From NCBI GenBank assembly GCA_020631735.1, contig CM036168.1, forward strand, positions 101,142,036-101,206,035: DNA of 64,000 nucleotides, in the 5' to 3' direction. The stretch comes from Saccharum officinarum (lineage: Eukaryota; Streptophyta; Magnoliopsida; Poales; Poaceae). The notes beneath the pieces are model-generated. The model was not told where the DNA came from, made no database searches, and saw only the letters and a program-made list of their open reading frames with translations. Numbering within the stretch: position 1 is the stretch's first letter; each line of letters begins with the position of its first letter. This document shows, in pieces, positions 29,057 through 39,984 of the stretch. A program made the translations under genes and the position numbers.

Positions 29057-29123
29057 TCAGCCCTCGACAACGAAAGATACCCCCATCACGTTTCCTGAAA
29101 TGGTGTGATGTGTGATCAACAAT
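29057..29123 (-). pseudogene. Relic duplicate of the last exon of the ureidoglycolate hydrolase-family gene
   Basis: On the minus strand, after a good acceptor (ttttcag), the sequence encodes a close variant of the last exon at 25612-25547, starting IVDHTSHHF, but is 67 instead of 66 bases because the C run 29090-29094 has one extra base, which breaks the frame before the stop. Similarity continues into the downstream flank (28905-29056 against 25430-25546). No first or second exon copy is found upstream, so this is the remains of a tandem gene copy. Confidence 0.7.
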
Positions 29124-29213
29124 CTGAAAACAGCAGAAGAGTGGTTTAGTGAAGCAAATGCCTCAGTTCTGAGCTCGAATGCATGAATAAAGACAGTACA
29201 CAGCCATGACTTA

Positions 29214-29471
29214 GGCCCTGTATTGGATACAAGGTATTTTTTTAGAGTTTTAGAAAAATACCATGATTTTATGAAATACTTTGGTTTTAGAGTGTCATAA
29301 AGTGTTTATGTGCAACAAACTTTATGGTTTTGTGTACCATGGTATTGCTGAACCTATAGTCTTTTTGGTGTTTTAACACTTTACTCTGGACCTCTTTTTC
29401 CTAAACCATAATTTTACATATCAGTGGTTATAAAACTACAGTTTCTTGTACTACAACATCCAAACAAGGCC
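29214..29471. mobile_element. Tourist-like MITE with TTA target duplication
   Basis: Starts GGCCCTGTATTGGAT and ends ATCCAAACAAGGCC, with TTA directly on both sides (29211-29213, 29472-29474). The 3-bp TTA duplication is typical of PIF/Harbinger-Tourist elements. AT-rich, non-coding. Confidence 0.75.
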
Positions 29472-30302
29472 TTAGCAATTTAGGACCTCTGTATTTCCTT
29501 TTGCGAGAAGAATTTTTTTTCATAGCTTACCATGATTTTTCCACAGCTCACTGCCTAACCGAACAGACCCAAAGCCTTGCGAGTAAGCGGCCTTAGGAGC
29601 CAAACCAGAGAATTGAAGATGTTCTTGGTCTCCGGAGTTGAAGCCAGACCAACGTGACTTCTCTGGTTTCAGTTGGTATTTTGGCTTCTTAACACAAAAA
29701 AGGGCATAAAGAGTTAAATAACCGACGAGCAGTGTAGTACTTTTTTTTTTCTTCTTTTAACGCGGACCACCGGGTCCTCGTGTAATCCAAGGGAACAGTT
29801 CTGCTGTGTAATCCAAAGGTCGGAGTTCTCCGTTTATTCGTGTCCCGTCACGACTCACGAGATAAGAGGATGGTAGTGGTAGAGCCAATGACCAAGCTGA
29901 GGCCAATCCTGAAGAGATTTTTTTATACGAATCCTGAAGAGCTTTTGGACTGATCCAGGGCGTGACATCATTTTTTTTAGATAACGAGGGCGTAACATCA
30001 TAATTCATAAACGGCTGTATTGTATATTTGTATCCGTCTGCTCTGCTCCAACTGCTTCCCGTCAGAGAACGTATACAAGCGGGGCACGTCTAGTGGATGG
30101 CCCGCACATTTTTAAGGCCAAATGAGAAATTATGAAAGTTATCTTCTGCAACTACAAATTTACAATATCAGAGCAACGCATCTTTGCCTCAATTTAAGCA
30201 ATTTAGATTCTTCCAGTTTTTATCCTGTCCAATATACTCAGCGTATATATGGCGAGCTGCAGCACGGTACACGGAACACGGTTCCTATTCTTCTGTGGCA
30301 GC

Positions 30303-30882
30303 TAGAGGTGGGACTTGACCGTGCCGTGCCGGCACGGCACGGCCCTCTCGTGCTTCGTGCCGTTTCGGGTCGTGTCCTCTAGGCACGGGAGGCATATCGG
30401 GCCGTGCCGATATGGCACGGTGAATCTTTTCTTCGGCCCAAGCACGGCCCGTGGCACGCTGGCACGCCTTCGGGTCGTGCCGGCCCAAGCACGGCCCTCA
30501 AAATATTTTTGCTAGTTTTCTTTTTCCACTCGTGATATGAAATATATATATTTTGTGTGTACTATTTTAATAAAAATTTAATGATTTTCATAATCTATTC
30601 AAGAATTAGATAAGAGGTAGTATAATAAATACTAGAAAATTATATTGTATAGTTGTAAAAGTGTCTACGTGCCATTTTCGTGCCGTGCCGGTCCAAGCAC
30701 GGCCCAAGATGCGGGCCGGACCATGTAGCCCGCCGTGCCGAGATTCTAGGCACGGCACGGCCCTCGTGTTCGTGTCGTGCCGGCACGGCCCAAAATATTT
30801 CGTGCCGTGCCGTGCTTCGGGTCGTGCCAAAAGACCGTGTCATGACCCGCCCTCAAATGGCACGGCCCAAGTCCCAGCTCTA
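30303..30882. mobile_element. hAT-type non-autonomous element rich in GTGCCGTGCC motifs
   Basis: Terminal inverted repeats TAGAGGTGGGACTTG and, inverted, TAGAGCTGGGACTTG. An exact 8-bp target duplication gtggcagc flanks it (30295-30302, 30883-30890), diagnostic of hAT. Both subterminal regions (30315-30500, 30665-30860) are packed with CACGGC / GCCGTG words in both orientations around an AT-rich core. The open frames reading through them are products of this repeat. Confidence 0.85.
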
Positions 30883-30890
30883 GTGGCAGC

Positions 30891-32643
30891 AAGGGTCGTT
30901 ATCAGTAGTTCCGGGTTCATTAAATTATAGCGTTAACTGAAACACTGATAAAAAAAATCTAAAAAAATAATATGACAAATTATAATAAATTTGGTTTGAT
31001 GGACCATAACCAATAATTCAAAATATATATTTTTCATATTATTAAATGAACTTCACCCTATCAACTCCCTCCATGAACACGTCTGTGCATGGCACGACTG
31101 ATGACAATATCACATAACGAATATCATGGACCATATATGCATATAGTATAGTAATTTGATCGAGACTTGTCACGATGTTTACTCCTTGCAGAGGGGCATT
31201 TCTATATTTTTTTTCCTTCTACGAGAACACGTGGTGGATAATACTTATGAGGTCCTGTCACTGTCTACCCGCCACCCGGCTTTGGTTAGGTACCTTGGGT
31301 GCCTCCGTGCCTGCCTGTTACCAAACCACTATTCAAGTAATATACATGAAGCATGGCCCACACTTGTTTTTCGTTGTTCTTGGAACACAAAGGGGATCAA
31401 AGGTACTTTGGTATGATCACCAAGAAAAGAAATGCTGAGAAAAGCAATGCCTTTGGTTCAGAGCATGGCGTGTTTAGGGCAGGCCGGAAGGAATATTGTG
31501 CTGTGACATCTAAATTTTTGTACTTGGTTGCAATGATCATTTCTCACACTTTATGGTTACAGAGATGATTTTTCAAGCAAGTACTCTATTGTAGTCTATA
31601 TGTTGCTATAATAACCGTGCTTAGGATTGACTAAAAACATTTCTATAGTCTACAATTAGTCCAACAAAGACTATGTCAATCCAGGCAGTTTGAAAGTTTA
31701 GACTACCTGCACCGGGTCCGGTAAAGTGATCATGCAGGAGCATTTACCGGACGAGCGGGCTGCAGCGGGTACGGTAAAAGCATCCGCTACTTTACAGGAG
31801 GCCTCCCCATCCGCTAAATATAGAGGAGCAGTGAGAGTCCGCTACATGCACGCACAGGGGCCACCACGTGGGGAGGGAGAGAGAGGGGAGAAGGGGAACA
31901 GCGGCACGGGGAGTGGCGTCTGCACGTGCGTGGGGAGAGAGGCGATGTGAAAGGTGTGTATGACGTGTGGGTTGTAGTTAGGATAGTTGATGATATAGAG
32001 TATAGATGAGTGCGAGAGAAAATAGTATAGAGGATGAAATCTCGATGACGAGGACAAAAGATTCCTTTTAGAGGATGAATATAGAATATGACGAGTGTGG
32101 ATAGCCTTAACGTAGGACAAAAGGATACGATGGTACCCAAATCAAACAAACCCAGTTAAGTTCTACAACATATGTTTAACCTGTACTAATGTGAGTCAAC
32201 ATCACTGTACCGCCATTGATGATGTTTCCATCGCAGCAAAGAGAAATACGTACCCATTAATACAGACTGAACACCAAGCCAGTACTAGAAATAGCGAAAT
32301 GCCGAAATGAGAAAAAAAAAGAATACTGAAACGTGCAAGAAAAACTGAAAACTGCGTGGTGCGCGTACGATAATTACCACTCGCGGCAAACTCGCCAGTC
32401 CAGCTGTACTATCCCTGACATGTGGGGACCTCTGAATCTACACCTATCACCGATACCCCTATTCCGCTAAGCTCACCCGCCCACAAAAACACCACGTACA
32501 CGGGCGCGGGCGCGGGCGCGGAGACCGACCACCACCACCTCCTCCTCCGGTTGCCTCCGGCCTCGCCTTCCCTCCATCCTTCCCGTCTCCAGCGTCCCGG
32601 ACCGGCAACCCCCACGTGGCGCGACATCTCGTCGCCGGTTCCC
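30891..32643. other. Intergenic with one MITE (31700-32108) and a GC-rich promoter or leader
   Basis: 31700-32108 has ends gactacctgcaccggg and ggatagcc and an interior related to the GGCTATCCGCACTG family at 1522 and 37953. Two gcgggcgcgggc-type runs precede the phosphatase start (about 32500-32521), likely within its 5' leader. I see no gene. Confidence 0.5.
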
Positions 32644-35162
32644 ATGGCGGCGGCGGAGGTGTACTCGCCGACCGCGGCGGCGGCGGCGCAGCAGCAGCAG
32701 CGGGGGAAGGCGGCGTCGCAGGCGTGGCGGGCGGTGGTGGGGTGGATCGGCTTCCTCCTCCAGGTCCTGCTCCAGATCCTCCGGGGCACGCCCTCCTGCG
32801 CCCAGCTCCTGTCCTTCGTCGGCTTCCGCTACCCGCTCATCTCCGGGCCCGCGGCCTCGGAGCCGTCGCCGGAGGTGGCCTTCATGCCGCTCCGCTCCGA
32901 GATCCCAGCTGATGCGGCGCCTGCCCCGACACCTGCGCCTGAGCCCCTGGGCCGCCTCACGGTACGAAGTTTCGGTTTTTTATTCGATTCGGTGGAGTTT
33001 TTTATGTCAGGGGTGGGGAAAAATGGCGCCTTTGTGAAGTATATGGGTTTCAATCAAATAGTTTAGTGGACTTGGGACGGTGGGAATTGCATGTTGATCA
33101 AATTGGATGATGCTTCGGTATTTGGGGGTGATTGGGATTAGGTGGAGTGGCTGATTTAAGGTTAATCGAGGTTTGGTGGCTTAGTTCAGGTAGTTCAGTT
33201 GATTTTTGTTTGCACAGTATTTCGACTGTGTAGCAGGCCTTCCTCCCTTCCCTGAGGATTGTATGTTAGAAGTTGTCATCATGACTTTTTAGCATGGGCA
33301 ATTAGCTGCGCTGCAATTGCAAAATAAGGGCTTGCTTGTTTTAGTAGTACGGACTTACGATTGCATTATCTCCTCTCTGAACTGGTGGCAATATGTTTCC
33401 GGTGATCTTCTAGTGAAGCCGTGGGAAATAGTTCCAGGATACTGGTTCCCTGTCATTGTGTGTAGGTGACTAGATAACCTGCCATCATTGTTGAACATCT
33501 TGTGTAGCTGGATTATGACATAGTATCTTATCAGCTGATTATAGATGATCCAGTACATGGGCTGTTATACTGTAAGGTATGCTCATAGTTGGATTTCTAA
33601 TAGTTTGGATCAGTAAAGAAGCTTATAGCTTCACATAAATGGAGCCAAAACTGAAAACTGGGAGTTTTATTGTTGCTAAGCATTACTACTTAATTGCCTT
33701 GAAATGAAGTCAGCTTGAACATTTTCTCTTGTGTTTACCCATTGAATATTCTGACAACATTATGGCTGTCTGTTCAGGTAGTGCTTGACTTGGATGAGAC
33801 TTTAGTTTCTGCATATGAATCATCTAGTCTTCCTGCTATTGTGCGCACACAAGCTGTTGAAGCAGGATTACATTGCTTTGATATGGAATGTATATCGTCT
33901 GATAAGGTACCAAACTTGTTTCTTTGCTATATGTCACTTTGTTTATAATAATTTGAATCACGACTGATAAATGAACTTTTGCTTTTGTAAACTTTAAAGG
34001 ATGTTGAAGGAAAACAGAAGGTGAATCATGTGACTGTTTTTGAGCGCCCTGGTTTGCATGAGTTCTTGCAGAAAACTAGTGAATTTGCAGATCTTATTCT
34101 TTTTACAGCAGGTTTAGAAGGTATGTTTGCTGCTGTTATTTTTCGTAACCATACGAGCCCAATCAATTTTCACGCATTTCCTCACTTAACCTATCCATGC
34201 CTCTCCTCAGGTTATGCTAGACCTTTAGTTGACCGAATAGATGTTCACAATAGATTCAGACTTCGTCTCTATCGCCCATCAACTGTTACCACGTAAGTTA
34301 CATTACCTTCTCTATACAAATCATGTTGTACCACCACTGTGTTGTTGCTTCATATTCCTGTGTTGAGACCTGTTACCTTATTGGGATGTCTGCAAACTTA
34401 GTTAGCATTCCAGCGTCTCTATTAAGTGGGAAAAAACATATCATAGCCAATGCTTGTACACAGAAATCAATAATGATGTTCATATTGTACACATGGAATG
34501 CTAGTGCTGTTTAGATTTTAGCGTTCATTTTATCTTCTTTACCAAGTATTTCTCAGAGTATCTGCACTCCAGAACTTCTACAATATATTCAATGTGCATT
34601 TTGATTGGGTGTCTTGATCTATAGTTGTTGCCTGTGTACAACTATGGATGCTTCCTTTAGCATGCATGTTTTGTGCTGATTCACTGAGTTATTCAATCAT
34701 AACACACTTGTTTTCTCTTCCTGCCTGACTGATTCACACCATACTTGTTTGCCAATGGTCTGATATCAATGGGTTGCATAATTGCAGGGAATACAGAGAA
34801 CATGTGAAAGATCTTTCTTGCGTGTCAAAAGATTTCGGCAGGATTGTCATTGTCGACAACAATCCGTTCAGTTTCATTCTTCAGCCTTTGAATGGAATAC
34901 CTTGTGTTCCATTTTCAGCTGGACAACATTCTGATGACCAGGTAACTGATGATGAGCACAAGTTTTGCATGACCTGAACTTCTAGCCTCAAAAGTTGCAC
35001 TGATTTTTTCTTGATTAAACATTTCAGCTCATGACGGTTATATTTCCACTCCTGAAGCATCTTTCCCTCCAGAAAGATGTCAGACCTGTATTGCATGAAA
35101 GGTTTCATATGCCAGAATGGTTCCAAAAGCATGGGATCCCCCAAACTAATCAGGCTGTGTAA
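32644..35162 (+). CDS. Small CTD-phosphatase-like HAD protein (SCP1/Dullard type), 6 exons
   Basis: Predicted protein phosphatase of the FCP1/SCP HAD family, which removes phosphate from Ser/Thr of substrates such as RNA polymerase II CTD or lipin. Exons: 32644-32961, 33778-33906, 34000-34120, 34211-34292, 34788-34941, 35028-35162; all GT-AG and in phase; 312 aa. Start chosen at the ATG with context ttcccATGGCGG; the upstream extension of this frame begins at a GTG and is not needed. Residues about 35-60 (WRAVVGWIGFLLQVLLQILRG) are a likely membrane-associated segment. The catalytic DLDET (110-114) opens exon 2; FERPGLHEFL, LFTAGL, YRPSTV and a late VDNNPFSF segment give the rest of the fold. 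The extra N-terminal segment makes it resemble the plant SSP-like set; the substrate is not evident. Confidence 0.9.
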
Positions 35163-35725
35163 GTTTTGCTGCCGTACAATGGAATTGTTTTGATGAAGGC
35201 TGAAGTGCCTACTATGCTATAAGCCCCTTAAGGGAGAGCACTTGTACATTATTATCAATATTCATTTAGGGTTCCTATAAAACCGAGTCACTGTTCATAT
35301 GGAGTTGTCACATCCGAAGATAAGAAAATTGTAATCTAGCATTACCTCAGATTTGTATCTGTGTAGTGGAGCATTTTATATCAATTAACTGTTGTATATC
35401 AGCTTCTGTTGTAAAATTTGATTGTTGACAGTTAAGATAGTCTAATGAATAGTTCATGGCTCATCCATGTTAAGTTTACACCTCGAGAACCAATGTCCTG
35501 CCGTCCCGGTAAAATGGCACCATTAACTGATTAAGGTATTCATTATGAATCTAACCATCCGGTATGTAATCTTCAATATTAGCAGTAAGCACAATAATTA
35601 GCACAGTAGCATGTTTGAACCTTACTCACCAATGGCAACAACCATAAGTCAGTGGACTTTGTTATTTTATCTGAAACATTATTGTCGCCAGATTCGCTGA
35701 ACAAGTTACTGGAACATGGAGCCTT

Positions 35726-37693
35726 TTATCTGACTTTCTGGACATCGAATTCGTTGGAACTTCTTATCTGGCTTATAATCTGGGATGCCTTATCAATCTT
35801 GTATGCTCTCTCATAGACGCCGGCAGCCACAAGATAAAGCTCCCTCTTGTCGATGCTTGGGTCATGGCTTAGCTCGCCAACCAGCACTTCCAGCGCCTTG
35901 AAGTCCTTCTGAGCACCAAGGAGGCTAATCATCTGAAAGTGCACCCGGTCTGAGAAGACACAGCCTTCCTCCCTCATCGCCTGGTACAGCGCTGCGGCCT
36001 TGTCGAAATCCTTCAGCTTGCCGTAAGCATTCATCGCGGTGGCAATCGTCTCCGAGTCTGGTAACTGGCCCAATTTCCTCATTTCATCAAACACCTCGAT
36101 CACATTCCGGTGCCTTCGGTTCTTCGCGTACAAGTCCATCATTGCTCTGTGCACCGATGAGTCCTTGATCTCGCCGGTGTTGGCCGCACGACGGAACAGC
36201 CATGCGGCCTCTTCCAGACGACCGGCACTCGCCAAGATTTTGATGGCTGTCTCCTTGGGGATGCCCTCCGGGTCTTTCAGATCGCGCAACAAACGCTTGG
36301 CCTGTGAGACAAGCCCGGCACGCTCATACGCCACTACCATTGTCTGGTACAGCACTGGGTCGATCTCCGTGCCAGCTTCCCTCAGCTTCTCAAACAGCTT
36401 GGCAGCGCGGTCGAGCTTCCCGGCCTTCACCCATATGGACAGGATAGTGGAGTAAGTGATGGCATCGGGCTGGACGCCAATGGCCTGCATGTCCTGCACC
36501 AACCTCCCGGCTTTCTCGTCCTCCAGCGACTTGCCGTAGATGGCAATCATGGTGTTGTACGTCACCACGTTCGGTTTGACGCTGCTACCAGCGCCACCAT
36601 TTCCATCGGAAGCGCTGCGCATGAGGTCGAACAGGTGAACCACCTCGCCGAACAGCCCGGCATCGCCGTACACACGGAGCATGGTGTTGTAGGTCACCAC
36701 GCTTGGCGGCACGCCTGCCCGGCGCATGGACCAGAACAGCCTGTCCGCCTCGCGCGCGAGGTCCAGCTGCCCGTACGCGTTGAGGATGATGTTGAACACC
36801 GAGAGGTCCGGCTTGACGCGCGCCACGGCGCGCATGTGCGAGAACAGCGACACGGCCGCGAGGTGCCGCCCCCTTCGCGCCAGCGCGGCGAGGATGGGGG
36901 AGTAGGTCTCCGCGTCGGGCGCGACGCCGTCGGCCGGCATGTCGTGGAGCAGTAGCCGCTTGGTGTCGCGGATAAGGTCGGACTTGCAGTAGGCGGCGAC
37001 GGCGGCGTTGTACGCCTTGAGGTCGGGCCTGATCCCCGCGGCGCGCAGCCGGGAGAAGAGCGCCAGCGCCTTGGGCGCGTCGCCACCGCGGAGGGCGAGG
37101 TGGATGAGGTTGGAGAAGAGGATCAGGTCCGGAGCCACGGCGTCATCCTCCATGAGCGGCAGGAAGGTGAGCGCGTGGTCGAGGTGGCCCGCGCGGGTGA
37201 GCGCGGCGAGGAGGGTGGAGTAGGAGAACGCGTCGGGGGTCACGCCCCTCTCCCGCATCTCGAGGAGGAGGCCGGAGGCGAGGCGGAGCTCGCCAGTGCG
37301 GCAGGCAGAGCGGAGGAGTAGATTATAGGGGATGAGGAGCGCGGGGGCGGGGAGGTCCGGCGCGAGGAGGTCGAGCAGCGCGACGCCGCGGCGCGGGTCG
37401 GGGAGGCGGGAGAGGAGCGCGCCGAGGAGGCGCGCCGAGACGGGTCGGTGCGGGGCGAGCACGGCAGCCAGGTCGGGAGCCGTCCGCGCGGCGGAGAGCG
37501 CGGTCACGAGGGCGGGGACGTCGATCGTACGGTCCTCGTGCTGCCGTTGTTGGAGCTCGGCGGCGGACTTGTGGCGCTGCTGGAGGGGGTGAGAGGTGGG
37601 CAGGTTGGGGTTCAGCCAGACGGATTTCGCGGCGGGGACCCTGCGGTGAGAAGGGGGTGGGAGCGCCGTGGCCGCGGCTGTAGTGGGCGGCAT
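35726..37693 (-). CDS. P-class pentatricopeptide repeat protein, intronless
   Basis: 655-aa RNA-binding protein, the usual intronless PPR layout. The N-terminal ~45 residues are Pro/Ala/Ser/Thr-rich with few acids, a plausible chloroplast or mitochondrial transit peptide. From about residue 115 to 610 there is a chain of roughly a dozen 35-residue repeats, recognisable by phrases such as VTYNTMLRVYGDAG, PDAITYSTILSIWVKAGK, VVTYNTMIAIYG and HRAMMDLYAKN. No E, DYW or SMR domain follows, so P-class, acting in organelle RNA processing, stability or translation. Layout and wording resemble Arabidopsis At5g39980 from memory. The 5' half is very GC-rich, which produces the many shadow frames on both strands. 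Confidence 0.92.
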   Translation of the reverse strand: MPPTTAAATALPPPSHRRVPAAKSVWLNPNLPTSHPLQQRHKSAAELQQRQHEDRTIDVPALVTALSAARTAPDLAAVLAPHRPVSARLLGALLSRLPDPRRGVALLDLLAPDLPAPALLIPYNLLLRSACRTGELRLASGLLLEMRERGVTPDAFSYSTLLAALTRAGHLDHALTFLPLMEDDAVAPDLILFSNLIHLALRGGDAPKALALFSRLRAAGIRPDLKAYNAAVAAYCKSDLIRDTKRLLLHDMPADGVAPDAETYSPILAALARRGRHLAAVSLFSHMRAVARVKPDLSVFNIILNAYGQLDLAREADRLFWSMRRAGVPPSVVTYNTMLRVYGDAGLFGEVVHLFDLMRSASDGNGGAGSSVKPNVVTYNTMIAIYGKSLEDEKAGRLVQDMQAIGVQPDAITYSTILSIWVKAGKLDRAAKLFEKLREAGTEIDPVLYQTMVVAYERAGLVSQAKRLLRDLKDPEGIPKETAIKILASAGRLEEAAWLFRRAANTGEIKDSSVHRAMMDLYAKNRRHRNVIEVFDEMRKLGQLPDSETIATAMNAYGKLKDFDKAAALYQAMREEGCVFSDRVHFQMISLLGAQKDFKALEVLVGELSHDPSIDKRELYLVAAGVYERAYKIDKASQIISQIRSSNEFDVQKVR

Positions 37694-37952
37694 GGTGTCG
37701 GCGTGTGGCCGCGTGAGAGCGGGAGTGGCAGTGGCGCGGCAGGGGACTGACTAGGGAGATAGGAGATTTTTGCCGTTGGTGGCGATGTCACGCTCACGCC
37801 AGCAAAGGGCGAAAGGCCAAAGGCCCAAATCAAGTCAGAGCAAGGCGGCGGCATCGGACCAGTGCCTGTCCCTTGGTCCATTGGGCTTGCGCGAGCTGGA
37901 TATTTATGCTCAGGAGTCAGGACGTCCGAATTCACAGGGTAGTCACAAACTC

Positions 37953-38395
37953 AGGCTATCTGCACTCATGGACCTCTATATTCATCCTCTATACGTCCTA
38001 GTCAGCAAGATTCTCTCCTCTATACTCAATTCTCCCGCACCCATCCATCCTCTATATCATCCTCTATCCACTCTATCCACTATGGGACCCACTTGTCACT
38101 TTATCTAAATATATCCATGCGTGATCTAGTTTTGAAGGATTTATTGAGACGAATTTAATGGTGCAATCGAAATTTAATTTGGATTTTTGGTTTGTGAGTT
38201 ATAGCATTTTTTCCCTTTGTTTAGCTAGCGGGGTCCGCCACTACAGAATATAGAGTAAACACAGTACTACTCTAAATATAGAGTGAGAGAAAGGATAGAG
38301 TATCGTTTAGAGTATGCCAGTGCAGCAGTTTTTACTCTATATTCATACTCTAAAATTTTAGAGTATCGTTTAGAGTATGCCACTGCGGACAGTCT
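37953..38395. mobile_element. MITE-like element, GGCTATCCGCACTG family, copy 3
   Basis: Begins aggctatctgcactcatgg and ends atgccactgcggacagtct, imperfect inverted ends shared with the elements at 1522 and 31700. It carries an internal direct repeat gagtatcgtttagagtatgcca at about 38301 and 38361. Situated about 260 bp upstream of the PPR start codon. Confidence 0.55.
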
Positions 38396-39580
38396 CACAC
38401 TCCCCAGTCCCCTCAAAAAAAAAGGTCACAAACTCACACGGGCACACGGCACAATGTCAGATTTTGGCCATTTTATTTTATTTTATTATAATTGTATTAC
38501 CTACGATCTGCCATCATCGCTGGTCTCATCCTCAGAAAATAAGAACAATCCGCAATCAAATCAAATGTGCAAATGCTTAGACGCGGTCCTTCGTCCCGTC
38601 CAGATGCTGCCTTCGTGGGCCTACACAGCGGGCATGCTTAACAAGCATGCTCACCACTACATCTCTTCCATCTCCAAAAATTTCCCCACTCGCACTCGCA
38701 TCGCCGCGCACCGCCCGCCCCACTCTGCCCCGCCGCGCCCCCTACCCCCACTGTGCTGTGTCCTTCCTCATCGCCGCCGCGCCACACCCCACTCCACCTC
38801 GCCCCGTCGTGGCCGCGGCATCACTGGGCCATTACCAACCTGGCGCCACCGGTGGGAGGTCATTGCCATCTAAAACATCGTCTGATGCGGCCAGCCAAAG
38901 ACACCACAGCAGAAGGGGGAGTCATGCAGTAGAGGTGTACGCTGGGTTGACATTCGTTTGACTCGAGCTTGCTAGCTACCGCAGTTCCCCACCAGGCAGG
39001 TCGTGGCCGCCGGCAACACTGTGTATTCAAGTGTTTCATCTAGATGTTGCAAAAGTATAGCTGAGATGTTGCATATGTTGCAAGCGTATGTTTTTAAGTC
39101 ATTCAGGTGTTTCAGACATATGTTTCAAGTGCTTTATATGTATGTTGCAAAAGTAGATTTGGATGTTGCATATACATACATGTTGCAAGAGTATGTTTCA
39201 TGTATTTCATACGTATGTGTAAGTGTTTAATCTGAATGTTGCATATGTTCTGCAATGGCTATACACATGTTTTTCAAGTGCTTTCAGTGCAGGTGTTTCG
39301 GACGTATGTTGCAAAAATTTTAACTGTTTCGGACGTATGTTGCAAGTGTTTCATCTGGATGTTACAAAAGTAGATCTGGTGTGCACATGTTGCAAAGGAG
39401 GGTGGGGGCGCTGGCGGTCCGGGGCACATGAAATGGGAGCTACTGGGGTGCCACGTTGGGCACAGAGCTGAGGGGATGGAGGTAGGAGCGCGTGGTCCCT
39501 CGTTCATGGGCGCGGATGTTCGGATGGGGGGTTCCCGCGTGCGCGCGTGAAATGAAGTAGCAGACGCCGTCGTCGTCTTG
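38396..39580. other. Intergenic with a degenerate tandem repeat (38996-39390)
   Basis: 38996-39390 consists of irregularly repeated phrases of 35 to 50 bp built from gtgtttca, gacgtatgttgcaa and tggatgttgcatatg. 38640-38960 is GC-rich with short, unassignable frames. No gene is called. Confidence 0.5.
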
Positions 39581-39585
39581 ACGTC

Positions 39586-39968
39586 TGTCAAGGGTGTTCA
39601 GGCCCAAGACAGGAGGTCCTCGGCTATGGAGTTCGTAGCCGGAGTTGGTACTGGCGCTGGGGTTTTCTCCAGGACGCCTGATGTTGAAGAGGTGAGATGA
39701 AGACAACATAGGAAGATTAGGGAATTGGTTTCTCATTGCTTAATCCTTCACGTCTGATTACAGCCACTATATATAGGCTCTTAGGCCAATTCAAAGACAG
39801 GAATTGAAAGCTATAAATCCCCTAAACTTAGCCTTCCTTGCATGTTGCTCTCCTTGATCTGCTCTGGGCACCATCTGAGAGCAGTCACCATGCGCCTAGG
39901 CCTTGCTGGAGCCATCAGTGGCCCTGGTCTTGCGCTGCCTGCGGGAGTAATGGCGCCCCCACATGACA
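39586..39968 (-). repeat. 3' LTR of the gypsy element
   Basis: 383 bp, TG...CA in window orientation; contains tatatata (about 39768-39775), the TATA box read on the minus strand. Confidence 0.92.
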
Positions 39969-39984
39969 TCTCTCCCCCCTCGAC

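Noticed and set aside
32422..32643. N-terminal extension of the HAD phosphatase
   Set aside because: The frame there begins at a GTG and is low-complexity; the ATG at 32644 has good context and starts the conserved part.
36635..37750. Open frames on the plus strand opposite the PPR gene
   Set aside because: Shadows of the GC-rich PPR coding strand; the minus-strand frame gives clean repeats.
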